Shown piece after piece: positions 45,934 through 55,308 of a DNA stretch of 64,000 nt. The position numbers and the translations under genes were made by a program. Source of the DNA: Anaerolineaceae bacterium (GTDB lineage Bacteria > Chloroflexota > Anaerolineae > Aggregatilineales > Phototrophicaceae). Location of the stretch: contig JACKCH010000014.1 in the NCBI GenBank assembly GCA_020634115.1, positions 62,001 through 126,000 on the forward strand, read 5' to 3'. Every line of letters starts with the position of its first letter. Position 1 is the stretch's first letter. The notes under the pieces are model-generated. The model had not been told where the DNA came from, did no database searches, and was given only the letters and a program-made list of their open reading frames with translations.

Positions 45934-48632
45934 GTCCGCCGTTTCAGGTGTGGAACGAGTAGGTAAACAGTCTGCGCAATCAGGGTGAACGTAAACAGCA
46001 GTAACCCCAGGGCAAAACCTGGTGGTTGAAAATGCAGCGTATAGGTATGTGTGCCTGGCAGCAGTGGAATGCCGATGAACCCTTTAATGGGGTCTGTGGA
46101 GATATTTCTCGTCTGTACGGTCACAATCTCAACCAGTGTGTTTTCGACTGATGCTTCCCACCCTGGAAAATGGGTCTCCTCAACAACCAGATAGTAGACT
46201 GGCAGAGGGTTCGCGCCCTCTGTTTGATTCTGCGCCGGAGCAGTCGCCTGAATGACTATCGTATCCATCCGGTGCGACTCAACCGTGACCGGGATGACGG
46301 TTTCGCGCATGAGTGTCTCCGGCGCTTCGCGCAGTTGGTCGCTGGTCACAATAAAAGAATAAGGCAGCGCGGCGGCATCCTCATATAATAGCGCAGTCGA
46401 GGGCGCACCGGGTTCGCAGGGCTGCCCCGCCACAAAATTCGGGAGGAGCTGGCAGTCCCGCAGACGATAAGCATACGCATCCACAAACTGCTGCGCCAGT
46501 GCCCCGGACGCTCCAAACACGTTATCAGCGATGACCACTGCCCAGCGTGGCAGATTCGGAATCGTCTTGCCGGCGGGCAGCACACCCGGCAGCGCAATCG
46601 GCGACCAGCCTTCATTTAGTCCCCAATTCCGTACCTGGGCATAATAGGCGTCATAAGCCAGCGGTGTGAATGGCAGATTGATCGCCGGGAAAGGCGCTTC
46701 AGGGTCAGCTTGCCGGGCGGTTTGGTAAAGTGAATTGTAGTTTGCCAGAGGATGCTGAAACGTGAATAAGGGGCTATTGGCGACCATGAGGTCAGCAGCG
46801 GCAGCCAGGCAGCCGATGAGGACGCTTACCCGGATTACACGTGCCGCCCCACGCCGCCAGCCACTCACCACGTAGCCCTTTTCGGCGTCTTGGTCTCCCG
46901 TAGGGGCGTGATATATCATGTCCCTACCCCTACGCGCTCTAAACCAAGGCGCACGGCGGTGCGTCCCTACCCAGGGATTTATAAAACGCGCGATGCCCTT
47001 AAACCATCTGGTGCGAGCGTATTTCCACACGGCCTGAACGGCAAGCCCCAGCATAAGTAGAGCCGTATCCACCCCCACTGCCACGAGAACGAATAACCAC
47101 AGGGTTTCTACTGCCTGTGAAAAACTCGTCAGGCGGATTGCATCCAGCGTATTCAGCCACCGAAAGTTATAGAAGACCATGTTGAGCCGGGTTGTCTGCC
47201 CTGCCAAGCTGTACACGAAGAAATAGCCCCATGTCACACCAGCTAGCCCCATCGCCAACAGCAGCCGCCACCGGTCACGAATAGCCGTTCTCGGGGCGAT
47301 TTCCGCCGCCATTTGCCACAGGATGTCTACCCCGATACCGGCCAGAACAATCCACCACATCGCAGCGACGGTGAGCGCCCGCCCCACGAAGCGAAATTCA
47401 TCTAACAGCGGCAAATGGGCATAAAGCCAGGCCAGAATCGGCGACTGCCCCGCTCCCCAAATCATCATCAACAGCGCCAGCACAAACGCAGCCAGCACTA
47501 CACGGGTATACCGCTGTACGAATGCCAATCGTCCCACTAACGCCGCCACTATACCCGTGATCATGAAGATGAAAACCAACGGGCCGATATAGGCATAATC
47601 CACGACAACGTTCAAGCCTACATTCGGCTGTTCGAAAACAATCCACTTCGGCCAGGGGTAAATCAGGTTGGTAGTGGCCTGTGCCAGGCCGTAACTCCCG
47701 GCAAGCTGACCGGCGCTATTGAAATGCTGGACGGCGTGATCCACGAAGTCACGCACTGCCCACACCGGGAAGAACTGCAATGCCGCCAGCCCGAAAGCAA
47801 ACCCGCCACCAATCGCTATTCGGTGCAACCTGTCTTTCTGAAAACGCCACCTGCCGGATTCCGGGGCGCGTTCCCATAGGTGCAAAAGTGTAATCACGAC
47901 CATACCGATAAGGGTATGCAGGGTGTAGTAAATATTGCCAGAGAAAAACAGCAGTGCAAAAGCGACGGCCAGCATCACCGGAGCGCGACGATCACGAGCC
48001 CGCAGTGTCCACCACAGACCGGCCAGCACCAGCGGCGGCCAGGCCAGGCTCAGGCCAAGTTGGAAATGCCCCTGATAGAACTTGGCAACAATTCCGCCGC
48101 TCATCATATACAGCGTGGCGGAAGTCACCCGCCCCACCGCACCCAGACCAATCGCCCGCGCCAGAACCCACATGCTGTACCCGGCGATGAACACGGAGAG
48201 AAACATGGCAAACTTGCTGCCCTGGGCCGCGCCTAATATCAGTACAGGCAAACTGTAAAAGGGATTAAACAAGTAGCTGAAAGCATTATTGATGAGCGGT
48301 TCACCCGTTCCCATATAGGGGTTCCAGGCGGGGATATAGCCGTATTGCTTGAGTCCGATTTCCGCTGGTATCAGCACCCCCGACAGGCGCTCGTGTTCCA
48401 GCCCGGATTGGCGCATCTCCGGGTTGAGTAGAATATTCAGTAAAGGCTGCGCGTCCAGGTTCCGCGCTGAAGCATATTGTGGGGCTGGCACAATAGAGGC
48501 GATGTATAAAACCCCGAATAGGGTGATGGTGAGCAGTTCCAGCAGCGCAAGATGCCCAAACCCGCGCCATAACAGGCGCGCAATACCCCTTAAAAAACCG
48601 CGCAGGGCGGCGGCGAAAGACTTTCGGAACAA
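45930..48632 (-). CDS. Large polytopic membrane protein, YfhO-like
   Basis: About 900 residues from TTG at 48632 (AGGA 7 bases upstream); a GTG/ATG-type start at 48767 would add 45 unconserved residues. Some 12 or more membrane segments alternate with loops; AWNPYMGTGEPLINNAFSYLFNPF resembles YfhO-type proteins, which assist glycosylation of wall polymers. A long outer loop follows about residue 600 and a last membrane segment lies at the C-terminus. An in-frame palindromic repeat (46900-46970) encodes a basic insert (THRRAPWFRARRGRDM). Its stop overlaps that of ftsZ by four bases. Confidence 0.75.
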   Translation of the reverse strand: MFRKSFAAALRGFLRGIARLLWRGFGHLALLELLTITLFGVLYIASIVPAPQYASARNLDAQPLLNILLNPEMRQSGLEHERLSGVLIPAEIGLKQYGYIPAWNPYMGTGEPLINNAFSYLFNPFYSLPVLILGAAQGSKFAMFLSVFIAGYSMWVLARAIGLGAVGRVTSATLYMMSGGIVAKFYQGHFQLGLSLAWPPLVLAGLWWTLRARDRRAPVMLAVAFALLFFSGNIYYTLHTLIGMVVITLLHLWERAPESGRWRFQKDRLHRIAIGGGFAFGLAALQFFPVWAVRDFVDHAVQHFNSAGQLAGSYGLAQATTNLIYPWPKWIVFEQPNVGLNVVVDYAYIGPLVFIFMITGIVAALVGRLAFVQRYTRVVLAAFVLALLMMIWGAGQSPILAWLYAHLPLLDEFRFVGRALTVAAMWWIVLAGIGVDILWQMAAEIAPRTAIRDRWRLLLAMGLAGVTWGYFFVYSLAGQTTRLNMVFYNFRWLNTLDAIRLTSFSQAVETLWLFVLVAVGVDTALLMLGLAVQAVWKYARTRWFKGIARFINPWVGTHRRAPWFRARRGRDMIYHAPTGDQDAEKGYVVSGWRRGAARVIRVSVLIGCLAAAADLMVANSPLFTFQHPLANYNSLYQTARQADPEAPFPAINLPFTPLAYDAYYAQVRNWGLNEGWSPIALPGVLPAGKTIPNLPRWAVVIADNVFGASGALAQQFVDAYAYRLRDCQLLPNFVAGQPCEPGAPSTALLYEDAAALPYSFIVTSDQLREAPETLMRETVIPVTVESHRMDTIVIQATAPAQNQTEGANPLPVYYLVVEETHFPGWEASVENTLVEIVTVQTRNISTDPIKGFIGIPLLPGTHTYTLHFQPPGFALGLLLFTFTLIAQTVYLLVPHLKRRT
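46900..46970. repeat. Palindromic repeat inside a coding sequence
   Basis: GTAGGGGCGTGATA pairs with TATCATGTCCCTAC (46900-46927), and a second hairpin ends GCGTCCCTAC at 46970. Ends and hairpin pair match the intergenic elements at 27780 and 62764. Here it is read through in frame by the YfhO-like gene, in a loop between membrane regions. Confidence 0.7.
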
Positions 48633-48857
48633 GGTGTTTTCCTGGCGTATATGATGATAGATTCCTCCCCAAATTATAGCGCAGCGTGTCCAGAGCGGCT
48701 GTTTGGGTATTGTGGCATTTTGTGGGAAATCTGTAACAGTTTGCAGACTATTTTCTAACCAAACCATACTCGAATTCGAGTGGACATGAAACCCCGATCA
48801 TGATAAAGTACATAACAGAATCCAATATCAAATAGCATCAGAACATGGGCTGAACGC

Positions 48858-48887
48858 ACCCCCATTTTGCCACCGCGCTATGGGGGT
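48858..48887 (+). promoter_or_regulatory. Hairpin in the nrdJ leader
   Basis: ACCCCCAT and ATGGGGGT form an 8-bp perfect stem with a 14-base loop, then TTTGG. The genes on both sides diverge, so this is not an ordinary terminator; it lies about 70 bases before nrdJ and could be a leader structure. It lacks the conserved parts of a cobalamin riboswitch. Confidence 0.35.
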
Positions 48888-48955
48888 TTGGCTTCATTTT
48901 CCCGTGTGTTCATAGAACATTTGTATTGTTAACGAAAGCGAGAGATTGTGTCAAT

Positions 48956-51900
48956 ATGGTTCAATCAAAAGCAACTCAGCACAACGCTTTACACGAACTT
49001 GGTTATAAAATCTTTCTGGATCGTTATGCCCAGAAGGATATGACGCGCTCTACGCTGGCGGTTGGCGATACCGTGATTGTGGTGGTGAATGCCAAGACCG
49101 GCCAGCGCGAAATCGGCACGGTTGAGGCCATGAACCTGCCTGTGGTCACGATCAAGCTGCTGGATGGCGAAATCGTTGAACGTGACATTGAGCATGTAGA
49201 CAAACCCCTGGAAACCGACCCCGGCCAGATGATGGATCGTGTCGCCGCCGGAATCGCCTCTGCCGAAGCTACACCCGAACTTCAGGAAGTCTGGACGGAG
49301 CGTTTTCGCTGGTTGCTGGATGACTGGAAATTCGTCCCCGGCGGGCGCATCCTGACCGCAGCCGGGACAGATCAGGAACTTACGTTCTATAACTGCTATG
49401 TTGTCCCCTCACCCCGTGATTCGCGCGGCGGGATTATCGAAACCCTGCTCCAGATGACGGAAATTATGTCGCGGGGCGGTGGTGTGGGTATCAATATCTC
49501 CAGTCTGCGCCCGAAGCAAGCCTATGTGAAAGGCGTGAATGGTCGTTCCAGTGGATCAGTTTCCTGGGGTGCTCTTTACAGTTTTGTCACCGGCCTGATC
49601 GAACAGGGAGGCTGCCTGACTCCTGATACACTGGTTTTTACTGAAAAAGGGCTGCTCCGCTTAGATGAAATCGTGCGCCATGAAGACAAAGGATGGCGTG
49701 AGCAATCGCTGACAATCATGACCGACGTGGGGCCGCGTTTGTCACAGCGAGTCTACAACAATAGTGTGGCGGATGTTCTCCGTGTTATGACAGACATGGG
49801 GATAACCATTACTGGCACACCCAACCACAAAGTCAAAGTCATGACGACTGAGGGGCCAGTCTGGAAACAACTGAGTGAACTTGAAACCGGTGATGCCATT
49901 CTGGTCAAGCTGGGTCAGCATCGTGGCACATTCCAGGCACTGAAACAGCCCACTATTCAACATCAGAATCAGGATGAGGTTAATTTCCCGAAGATTCTTG
50001 ATGAAGAGCTGGCGTTTTTCCTGGGATATTTCGCGGGTGATGGCTTCATGACGACCCGTGAAGGGGACTGGCGGTTGGGGGTATCAGTCGCGCATTCCAG
50101 CTATCTGATGGATGCCATGCCGGAACTGCTGAGTCGCTTGTTCGCCGGTGTGAATGTTCGGATGCAGCAGAAGGCGGATGATGCTTCAGTCACCATGATT
50201 ATCAGCAATCGGGCTGTGAAAGAGTTCCTTCACATGAATGGCTTCACCAAGAATAAGAGCCATGATGTGCATGTGCCGCGTCTCATTCGGCAAAGTCCGC
50301 CCCAGGTGGTGGGCGCATTCCTGCGCGGTTTATTTGAGGCCGATGGAGGACTTTCCCACAGCTACCCAACATTATCCAGTAGTTCAAAACATCTGATTGA
50401 TGAGGTGGGTACGCTCTTAATCGGGTTGGGCTGCCCGATCAAGATTGAACCCTTCCCCTATTCCATAGATCGCTATGGCGACCAGCAAATGTGGCGACTG
50501 CGAATCCACTCGGTACGTGGCCTGGAAAACTGGCGCTCGAACATCGGTTGCGATCCTGATTCCCGGTTTGCTGTATGCTACGATTTTGAGCCTGACCTCG
50601 GTAGAGAGCACAGTTATGTGCTGCCTTACCCGGAATATTGGATTGAACCCGTTTTGACCGCTACCGCTCTGCCACAAACAAGCACTCGCGCAAACGGGGT
50701 TCGTATCAAGTCGGTAGATGGAAGACTCCGCCGCAAGCTATTGCGGTACAAACGTGGTGATCGTAATCTCACGTACTCAGCCTATGTCAACCTGACTCAC
50801 GATCATCCAGATTTTGCCAAACACGCTCAACCCGTGAATGATACCTGGTTTGTTTTCGTGGATACCGTGACGAATGCGGGGCAGTCACTCACGCTCGATC
50901 TGGAAGTCAATGAAAACCATACATATCTGGCAAATGGCGTGGTTACGCATAATTCACGCCGGGGCGCTCTCATGCTCATCCTCAATGACTGGCATCCTGA
51001 TGTACTGGATTTTGTCCACAGCAAGCGCACCGCAGGACAGATCACCAATGCCAATATCAGCGTGGGCATCTCCGACAAACTCATGGAAGCGGTCAAAGCG
51101 GATGGGGATTGGGAACTGGTGTTCCCGGATACCAGTTATGAGGATTACGACCAGGTGTGGGATGGCAACCTAGAAAAATGGGTAGCTGATAACCGCCGGG
51201 TGATTCATTACCGCACAGTAAAAGCCCGCGAATTGTGGAACGCGATTATTGAAAGTGCCTGGGCCAGTGCTGAACCCGGTGTGTTCTTCCGTGAACGCTA
51301 TAACAAGATGTCGAACAGTTGGTACTACTCCCCCATCATCAGCACCAATCCCTGTGTCACCGGGGATACTTTGATCTACACGGATGAAGGTCTTGTCAGC
51401 GCCCGTGTACTATTCGACCAGGAACAGAACGTTAACGTAGTCACTGATGGGCGTTTTGGTCATCTCGAAACAACTGCACCAGCTTCGCGGGTATTCCTGA
51501 CCGGAACGAAGCCAGTGTTTCGCCTTGTGACCAAAGAAGGGTATTCCCTGCGTGCAACTGCTGACCACCAATTGATGACACCTTCCGGGTGGGTTGAATT
51601 GCATGACCTGAAACCCAACGACAAGGTTCACATCCTCAATCGCAAAGGTGGATTTGGCTTAAAAGGTTCGCTGGAGGGTGGTCGTGTTCTGGGCTGGCTA
51701 GTGGGCGATGGAACATTAAAGCGAGACGAGGTAGTCCTCTCATTCTTCGGTGAGGAAAAACAGGAACTGGCACCTCAATTTGCCGGTTATGTCAATGAAC
51801 TTGTAGCCCCTTTGACAGCGACGCAGCGTGTTTACCCGGTTGGAGTAACGGAGATCGCCAGTCGGGATGAAGCTCGTGTTAGTTCGACAAGTTTGGTATC

Positions 51901-53947
51901 AATCGCGCGTGAATACGGATTAGCAGATAACAAACATATCGTCCCAGAAGGGGTATATGCAGGGACCGAGGATATGCAGCGTGGCTTCTTGCAGGCCCTT
52001 TTCACAGCGGATGGCAGTTTTCAGGATGGCGGAGAGAAGGGAGGCAGCATACGACTTGCTGCCAGCACCTTAGAGTTGTTAGAGGGTGTTCAGCGACTCC
52101 TACTCAACTTCGGAATCGCCAGCCGTATTTATCGCAATCGGCGCGAGGCGGGTTACCGTGAACTCCTGGATTCCAACCGGGAATCAAAACCTTATTGGTG
52201 TGCAGCCCAACATGTACTGGTCGTGACGAAACACAATATGACAGTTTTCGCCGATGAGATTGGTTTTCTTGTCGAGTACAAACAGGGCAAACTCACGGAC
52301 TATATTACACGAGGTAAGCGTGGCCCCTACACAGAACATTTCCTTGCGACAGTAGAGTCCATCACACTGCAGGGTAGCGAGTATGTTTTCGATCTAACGG
52401 AGCCGCTCACACATTCCTTCGTAGCTAATGGTCTTGTGGTTCATAATTGCGGCGAACAAGGATTACCAGCTTTTGGCGTCTGTAACCTAGGCGCAATCAA
52501 TCTGGCGCAGTTCTACGATGCAGAAACGCATGATGTGAACTGGGACGCACTGGATATGACCGCCCGTTACGCGACGCGTTTTCTTGATAACGTCATTGAT
52601 ATTACGCCCTACTTCTTCGAGCAGAACAAACAGCAGCAGCTCAGCGAACGACGGGTCGGCCTGAACAACATGGGTCTGGCAGAGCTGATGATTAACCTAG
52701 GAATTCGCTATGGCAGTGATGAATCGGTTGCTTTCATTGACAAGCTGTATAGTTTCCTCGCACGAGCGATCTATGAGACATCGATCGAACTGGCCGCAGA
52801 AAAAGGCGCTTTCCCAGAGTTTGATGCCGAGCAGTTCCTGCAAAGTGGTTTTATGGAAATAATGCCGGAGGATATTCGGGAAAAGGTACGCGAATATGGC
52901 ATCCGCAATGTGACGTTGACAACCCAGGCCCCTACCGGGACAACCGGAACGATGGTCAACACCTCTACTGGGATTGAGCCATTCTTCTCCTGGGTATACT
53001 ACCGCAAGAGCCGCCTGGGACTGCACGAAGAACAGGTTCCGCTGGTCAAAGAGTGGTTTGATGCCCACCCTGACGAAACCAAACTGCCGGACCATTTTGT
53101 CACGGCGATGGAACTGTCACCAGAAGATCATGTGAAGGTACAGGGTGCGATTCAGCGGTGGGTGGATTCCAGCATCAGCAAGACCTGTAACGTACCCAAC
53201 AACTACACCGTCGAACAGGTTGGGGAACTCTACGAGTATATGTATGAGCTAGGCTGCAAAGGCGGCACGATCTATCGCGACGGCAGCCGCGACGAGCAGG
53301 TCTTGATGCTCAAAGGGGACGAGAGGGCGGAGAAGGAGCAGGCTGCAAAAGCCAAAGATGAACCGGCAGTCATGCAGGTCGCCACGCCACACCACGTCTA
53401 CCCGCGCCCTGGACGGTTAGCCGGCGTAACCGTCCGGCGGCAAACGCCGTTCGGCAAAGGCTATATCACCATGAACAGTGACGAACATGGCTATCCGTTC
53501 GAGGTGTTCATCACGGTTGGCAAGGCGGGCAGCGACATTCAGGCCGATGCTGACGGTCTGGGACGGATGATTTCACTGCAATTGCGCTCCACCGCGCCAC
53601 AGAACCGGATGGAGATGCTCAAGCTGATTATCGAGCAGTTGCAAGGCATCGGCGGAGCGCGTCAGGTCGGCTTTGGCAATGGACGAGTGACGTCCCTGCC
53701 GGATGCTGTAGCCGGGGCGTTGATGGAAAACTATTTCATGCACGACGCACCGCAGCAGCTTGGCCTGCCGATGGGCAACGGGCATACCCCTGAACCGCCG
53801 AAGGCTCAGGCCACTACCCCGGCGACAGGCACCCAGGCATTCGGCGTCCTTTCCGGCGCGGATATGTGTCCCGAATGTGGCACAGTCAGCCTGATGCGCG
53901 TGGAGGGCTGCCGCAAGTGCCTGACCTGCGGCTACAGCGAGTGCTAA
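48956..53947 (+). CDS. nrdJ: Adenosylcobalamin-dependent ribonucleotide reductase with two inteins
   Basis: 1663 residues from ATG at 48956 (upstream in-frame start at 48926 possible), of which 812 are intein, leaving an enzyme of about 851. Class II reductase making dNTPs with vitamin B12, oxygen-independent. The extein has NPCGEQ split by intein 2, CNLGAINL, APTGTTGTMVNTSTGIEPFF and a C-terminal CPECG...CRKCLTCGYSEC zinc-ribbon and redox tail. An N-terminal insert (about 40-100) between the first helices is unrecognised. Splicing is essential for activity, since intein 2 interrupts the catalytic cysteine loop. It is a lone gene. No NrdR boxes were recognised. Confidence 0.95.
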   Translation: MVQSKATQHNALHELGYKIFLDRYAQKDMTRSTLAVGDTVIVVVNAKTGQREIGTVEAMNLPVVTIKLLDGEIVERDIEHVDKPLETDPGQMMDRVAAGIASAEATPELQEVWTERFRWLLDDWKFVPGGRILTAAGTDQELTFYNCYVVPSPRDSRGGIIETLLQMTEIMSRGGGVGINISSLRPKQAYVKGVNGRSSGSVSWGALYSFVTGLIEQGGCLTPDTLVFTEKGLLRLDEIVRHEDKGWREQSLTIMTDVGPRLSQRVYNNSVADVLRVMTDMGITITGTPNHKVKVMTTEGPVWKQLSELETGDAILVKLGQHRGTFQALKQPTIQHQNQDEVNFPKILDEELAFFLGYFAGDGFMTTREGDWRLGVSVAHSSYLMDAMPELLSRLFAGVNVRMQQKADDASVTMIISNRAVKEFLHMNGFTKNKSHDVHVPRLIRQSPPQVVGAFLRGLFEADGGLSHSYPTLSSSSKHLIDEVGTLLIGLGCPIKIEPFPYSIDRYGDQQMWRLRIHSVRGLENWRSNIGCDPDSRFAVCYDFEPDLGREHSYVLPYPEYWIEPVLTATALPQTSTRANGVRIKSVDGRLRRKLLRYKRGDRNLTYSAYVNLTHDHPDFAKHAQPVNDTWFVFVDTVTNAGQSLTLDLEVNENHTYLANGVVTHNSRRGALMLILNDWHPDVLDFVHSKRTAGQITNANISVGISDKLMEAVKADGDWELVFPDTSYEDYDQVWDGNLEKWVADNRRVIHYRTVKARELWNAIIESAWASAEPGVFFRERYNKMSNSWYYSPIISTNPCVTGDTLIYTDEGLVSARVLFDQEQNVNVVTDGRFGHLETTAPASRVFLTGTKPVFRLVTKEGYSLRATADHQLMTPSGWVELHDLKPNDKVHILNRKGGFGLKGSLEGGRVLGWLVGDGTLKRDEVVLSFFGEEKQELAPQFAGYVNELVAPLTATQRVYPVGVTEIASRDEARVSSTSLVSIAREYGLADNKHIVPEGVYAGTEDMQRGFLQALFTADGSFQDGGEKGGSIRLAASTLELLEGVQRLLLNFGIASRIYRNRREAGYRELLDSNRESKPYWCAAQHVLVVTKHNMTVFADEIGFLVEYKQGKLTDYITRGKRGPYTEHFLATVESITLQGSEYVFDLTEPLTHSFVANGLVVHNCGEQGLPAFGVCNLGAINLAQFYDAETHDVNWDALDMTARYATRFLDNVIDITPYFFEQNKQQQLSERRVGLNNMGLAELMINLGIRYGSDESVAFIDKLYSFLARAIYETSIELAAEKGAFPEFDAEQFLQSGFMEIMPEDIREKVREYGIRNVTLTTQAPTGTTGTMVNTSTGIEPFFSWVYYRKSRLGLHEEQVPLVKEWFDAHPDETKLPDHFVTAMELSPEDHVKVQGAIQRWVDSSISKTCNVPNNYTVEQVGELYEYMYELGCKGGTIYRDGSRDEQVLMLKGDERAEKEQAAKAKDEPAVMQVATPHHVYPRPGRLAGVTVRRQTPFGKGYITMNSDEHGYPFEVFITVGKAGSDIQADADGLGRMISLQLRSTAPQNRMEMLKLIIEQLQGIGGARQVGFGNGRVTSLPDAVAGALMENYFMHDAPQQLGLPMGNGHTPEPPKAQATTPATGTQAFGVLSGADMCPECGTVSLMRVEGCRKCLTCGYSEC
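49613..50953 (+). other. Intein 1 of NrdJ (LAGLIDADG homing endonuclease type)
   Basis: 447 residues, from Cys1 (CLTPDTLVF after LIEQGG) to the final His-Asn (VVTHN), with Ser as +1 residue. Removal joins LIEQGG to SRRGALML, the normal reductase sequence. Splicing blocks A (Cys1), B (TGTPNHKV), F and G are present. LAGLIDADG motifs are FFLGYFAGDG and GAFLRGLFEADGG, so the endonuclease may be active. Confidence 0.93.
51353..52447 (+). other. Intein 2 of NrdJ, at the active-site cysteine
   Basis: 365 residues, from Cys1 (CVTGDTLIY after STNP) to VVHN, with Cys as +1 residue. Removal restores STNPCGEQGLP, so the insertion splits the active-site NPCGEQ. Block B is RATADHQLM; LAGLIDADG motifs are VLGWLVGDG and FLQALFTADGS. 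It is unlike intein 1 in sequence and size. Confidence 0.94.
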
Positions 53948-53990
53948 AGACCTGCCTCACAAGCAATCCCGTGAAGCGATAGAACTCATA

Positions 53991-54011
53991 GGGGCGAGAC
54001 ATGTCTCGCCC
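53991..54011. repeat. Perfect palindrome GGGCGAGACA/TGTCTCGCCC
   Basis: A 20-base perfect palindrome (53992-54011) preceded by TAGG, 45 bases after the nrdJ stop. It resembles half of the GTAGGGGC...CCCTAC elements and could end nrdJ transcription, although no T run follows directly. Confidence 0.55.
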
Positions 54012-54032
54012 GTTTCAATTATCGAAATTCGC

Positions 54033-54066
54033 CAGCGCCTGCCTTTCCGGTGGGCGCTGCGTTTTT
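54033..54066 (+). terminator. Terminator after nrdJ
   Basis: CAGCGCC and GGCGCTG form a 7-bp perfect stem with a 13-base loop, then CG and five T. Confidence 0.6.
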
Positions 54067-54118
54067 AAACCGGTATGATGTATAATGCGGCGCGGGTGTG
54101 AAAGCAAAGGATGGTTCT

Positions 54119-54670
54119 ATGTGGGATGAAATGGGCGTACCCGAAGAGGCCGGATTCTGGCTGGAGCCGGACTTTTTACTGGCGGATCTGATCTCCGGGC
54201 TGGTCAATAAAACCGGGATGCCCCTGGGAATTACCCTGTTCATGCACGGAACAGTCATCACCGGGACACTCATCAGTGAGAAAGAGTATCTGGGGTCCTT
54301 GAGTGAAACCTTCATCCGGCAGGCCAAACGTGGCATGGAATCCCCCTCGGAGGAGAACATCAAGGCCGTTGAAGAGCTGTTCGACTTCCGAACCCTGAAG
54401 GAAGATGTGGACCTTGAGGAAATCGCCGGGAAGGATGAAGACGAACTGGACGACATAGACATGCCACTTATCCGTCACCTGCACCTCAAAGACCCGATGA
54501 TTATTGTCCCGCAGCCGTCCATTACCTTCGGCGCATCCCCCATGCCCGTAATGCGTATCCGGCTGGCATCCATTGATAGCTGGATGGTCGGTAAAATGTC
54601 GCTGGATGACCTGGAAGCGGGGCTACCTTTTGACCTGGACATCCCGGATGATGGTGGACTGCGCCACTAA
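54119..54670 (+). CDS. Hypothetical protein, weakly GvpU-like
   Basis: 183 residues from ATG at 54119 (AAAGGA upstream); GTG at 54098 is an in-frame alternative. No membrane segment. GMPLGITLFMHGTVITGTLISEKEYLGSL and the C-terminal part with LHLKDPMIIVPQP and RIRLASIDSWMVGKMS recall the gas-vesicle accessory protein GvpU family, which also includes many proteins in genomes without gas vesicles. An acidic stretch (about 105-130) lies between. No other gvp gene is near, so a gas-vesicle role is doubtful. It is followed by the tandem SanA-like genes. Confidence 0.6.
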   Translation: MWDEMGVPEEAGFWLEPDFLLADLISGLVNKTGMPLGITLFMHGTVITGTLISEKEYLGSLSETFIRQAKRGMESPSEENIKAVEELFDFRTLKEDVDLEEIAGKDEDELDDIDMPLIRHLHLKDPMIIVPQPSITFGASPMPVMRIRLASIDSWMVGKMSLDDLEAGLPFDLDIPDDGGLRH

Positions 54671-54688
54671 CCGGCGGATACGGACAAC

Positions 54689-55294
54689 GTGAAACGAGTC
54701 ATCTCCTTCCTCAAATCCAGGCGATTCCGGCGGGTTGTGTTGGTGCTGGTATTCCTCTTCATTCTGTTCGAGGTCGGCTTAGCCGCCGTCATTCACCTGT
54801 ATGGCCTGCCGGATCGTACCCAACCAGCGGATGTGATTATTGTCTTGGGAGCAGGGTTGTACATGATACCCCGTGCCGAACACGCTGCTGTCCTATGGAA
54901 AAAGGATATCGCCCCAAATGTGATCTGTACGGGCGGATTCACGGAGTTAGACTCCCTGAGTGAAGCCGAAGCCTGTAATGTGGCACTGCAAATGGCGGGT
55001 GTCCCGGCAGATGTGATTATCAAAGAGGAAAACAGCCGAAATACAGAAGAAAACGCCCTGGAAACCCGGAAAATCATGGGGGCGAATGGCTGGCAGACCG
55101 CCGTCATCGTCAGTGATGGTTATCACCTGCTGAGGGCAAGTTGGCTGTTTAATCGCGTCGGGATTGAGAATTATCCCAGTCCGGTTTCGGAAAACCCTTT
55201 ACCTGCCAGGGATTACATACACGCCCTGCTGCGGGAGATGGCGGCTGTACACTGGCAGGCATTTGAACATATTCTCAATACTCAACCGTCTTAG
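54689..55294 (+). CDS. SanA/YdcF-like membrane protein (DUF218), first copy
   Basis: 201 residues from GTG. N-terminal anchor (about 14-34), then a DUF218 Rossmann-like domain: ADVIIVLGAGL, VICTGGFTE, KEENSRNTEENALETRKIM and AVIVSDGYHLLRASWLF. SanA homologues act in envelope barrier function. Compared with its neighbour it lacks about eight residues after LGAGL, a region normally holding conserved polar residues, so it may be impaired. Confidence 0.82.
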   Translation: MKRVISFLKSRRFRRVVLVLVFLFILFEVGLAAVIHLYGLPDRTQPADVIIVLGAGLYMIPRAEHAAVLWKKDIAPNVICTGGFTELDSLSEAEACNVALQMAGVPADVIIKEENSRNTEENALETRKIMGANGWQTAVIVSDGYHLLRASWLFNRVGIENYPSPVSENPLPARDYIHALLREMAAVHWQAFEHILNTQPS

Positions 55295-55308
55295 TCGATG
55301 AGATCATT

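Noticed and set aside
48768..48955. Cobalamin riboswitch or NrdR boxes before nrdJ
   Set aside because: I looked for the B12-box and paired NrdR palindromes and found only one simple hairpin.
54119..54670. Gas-vesicle operon
   Set aside because: Only a weak GvpU-like resemblance; no gvpA or other gvp gene is present in the window.
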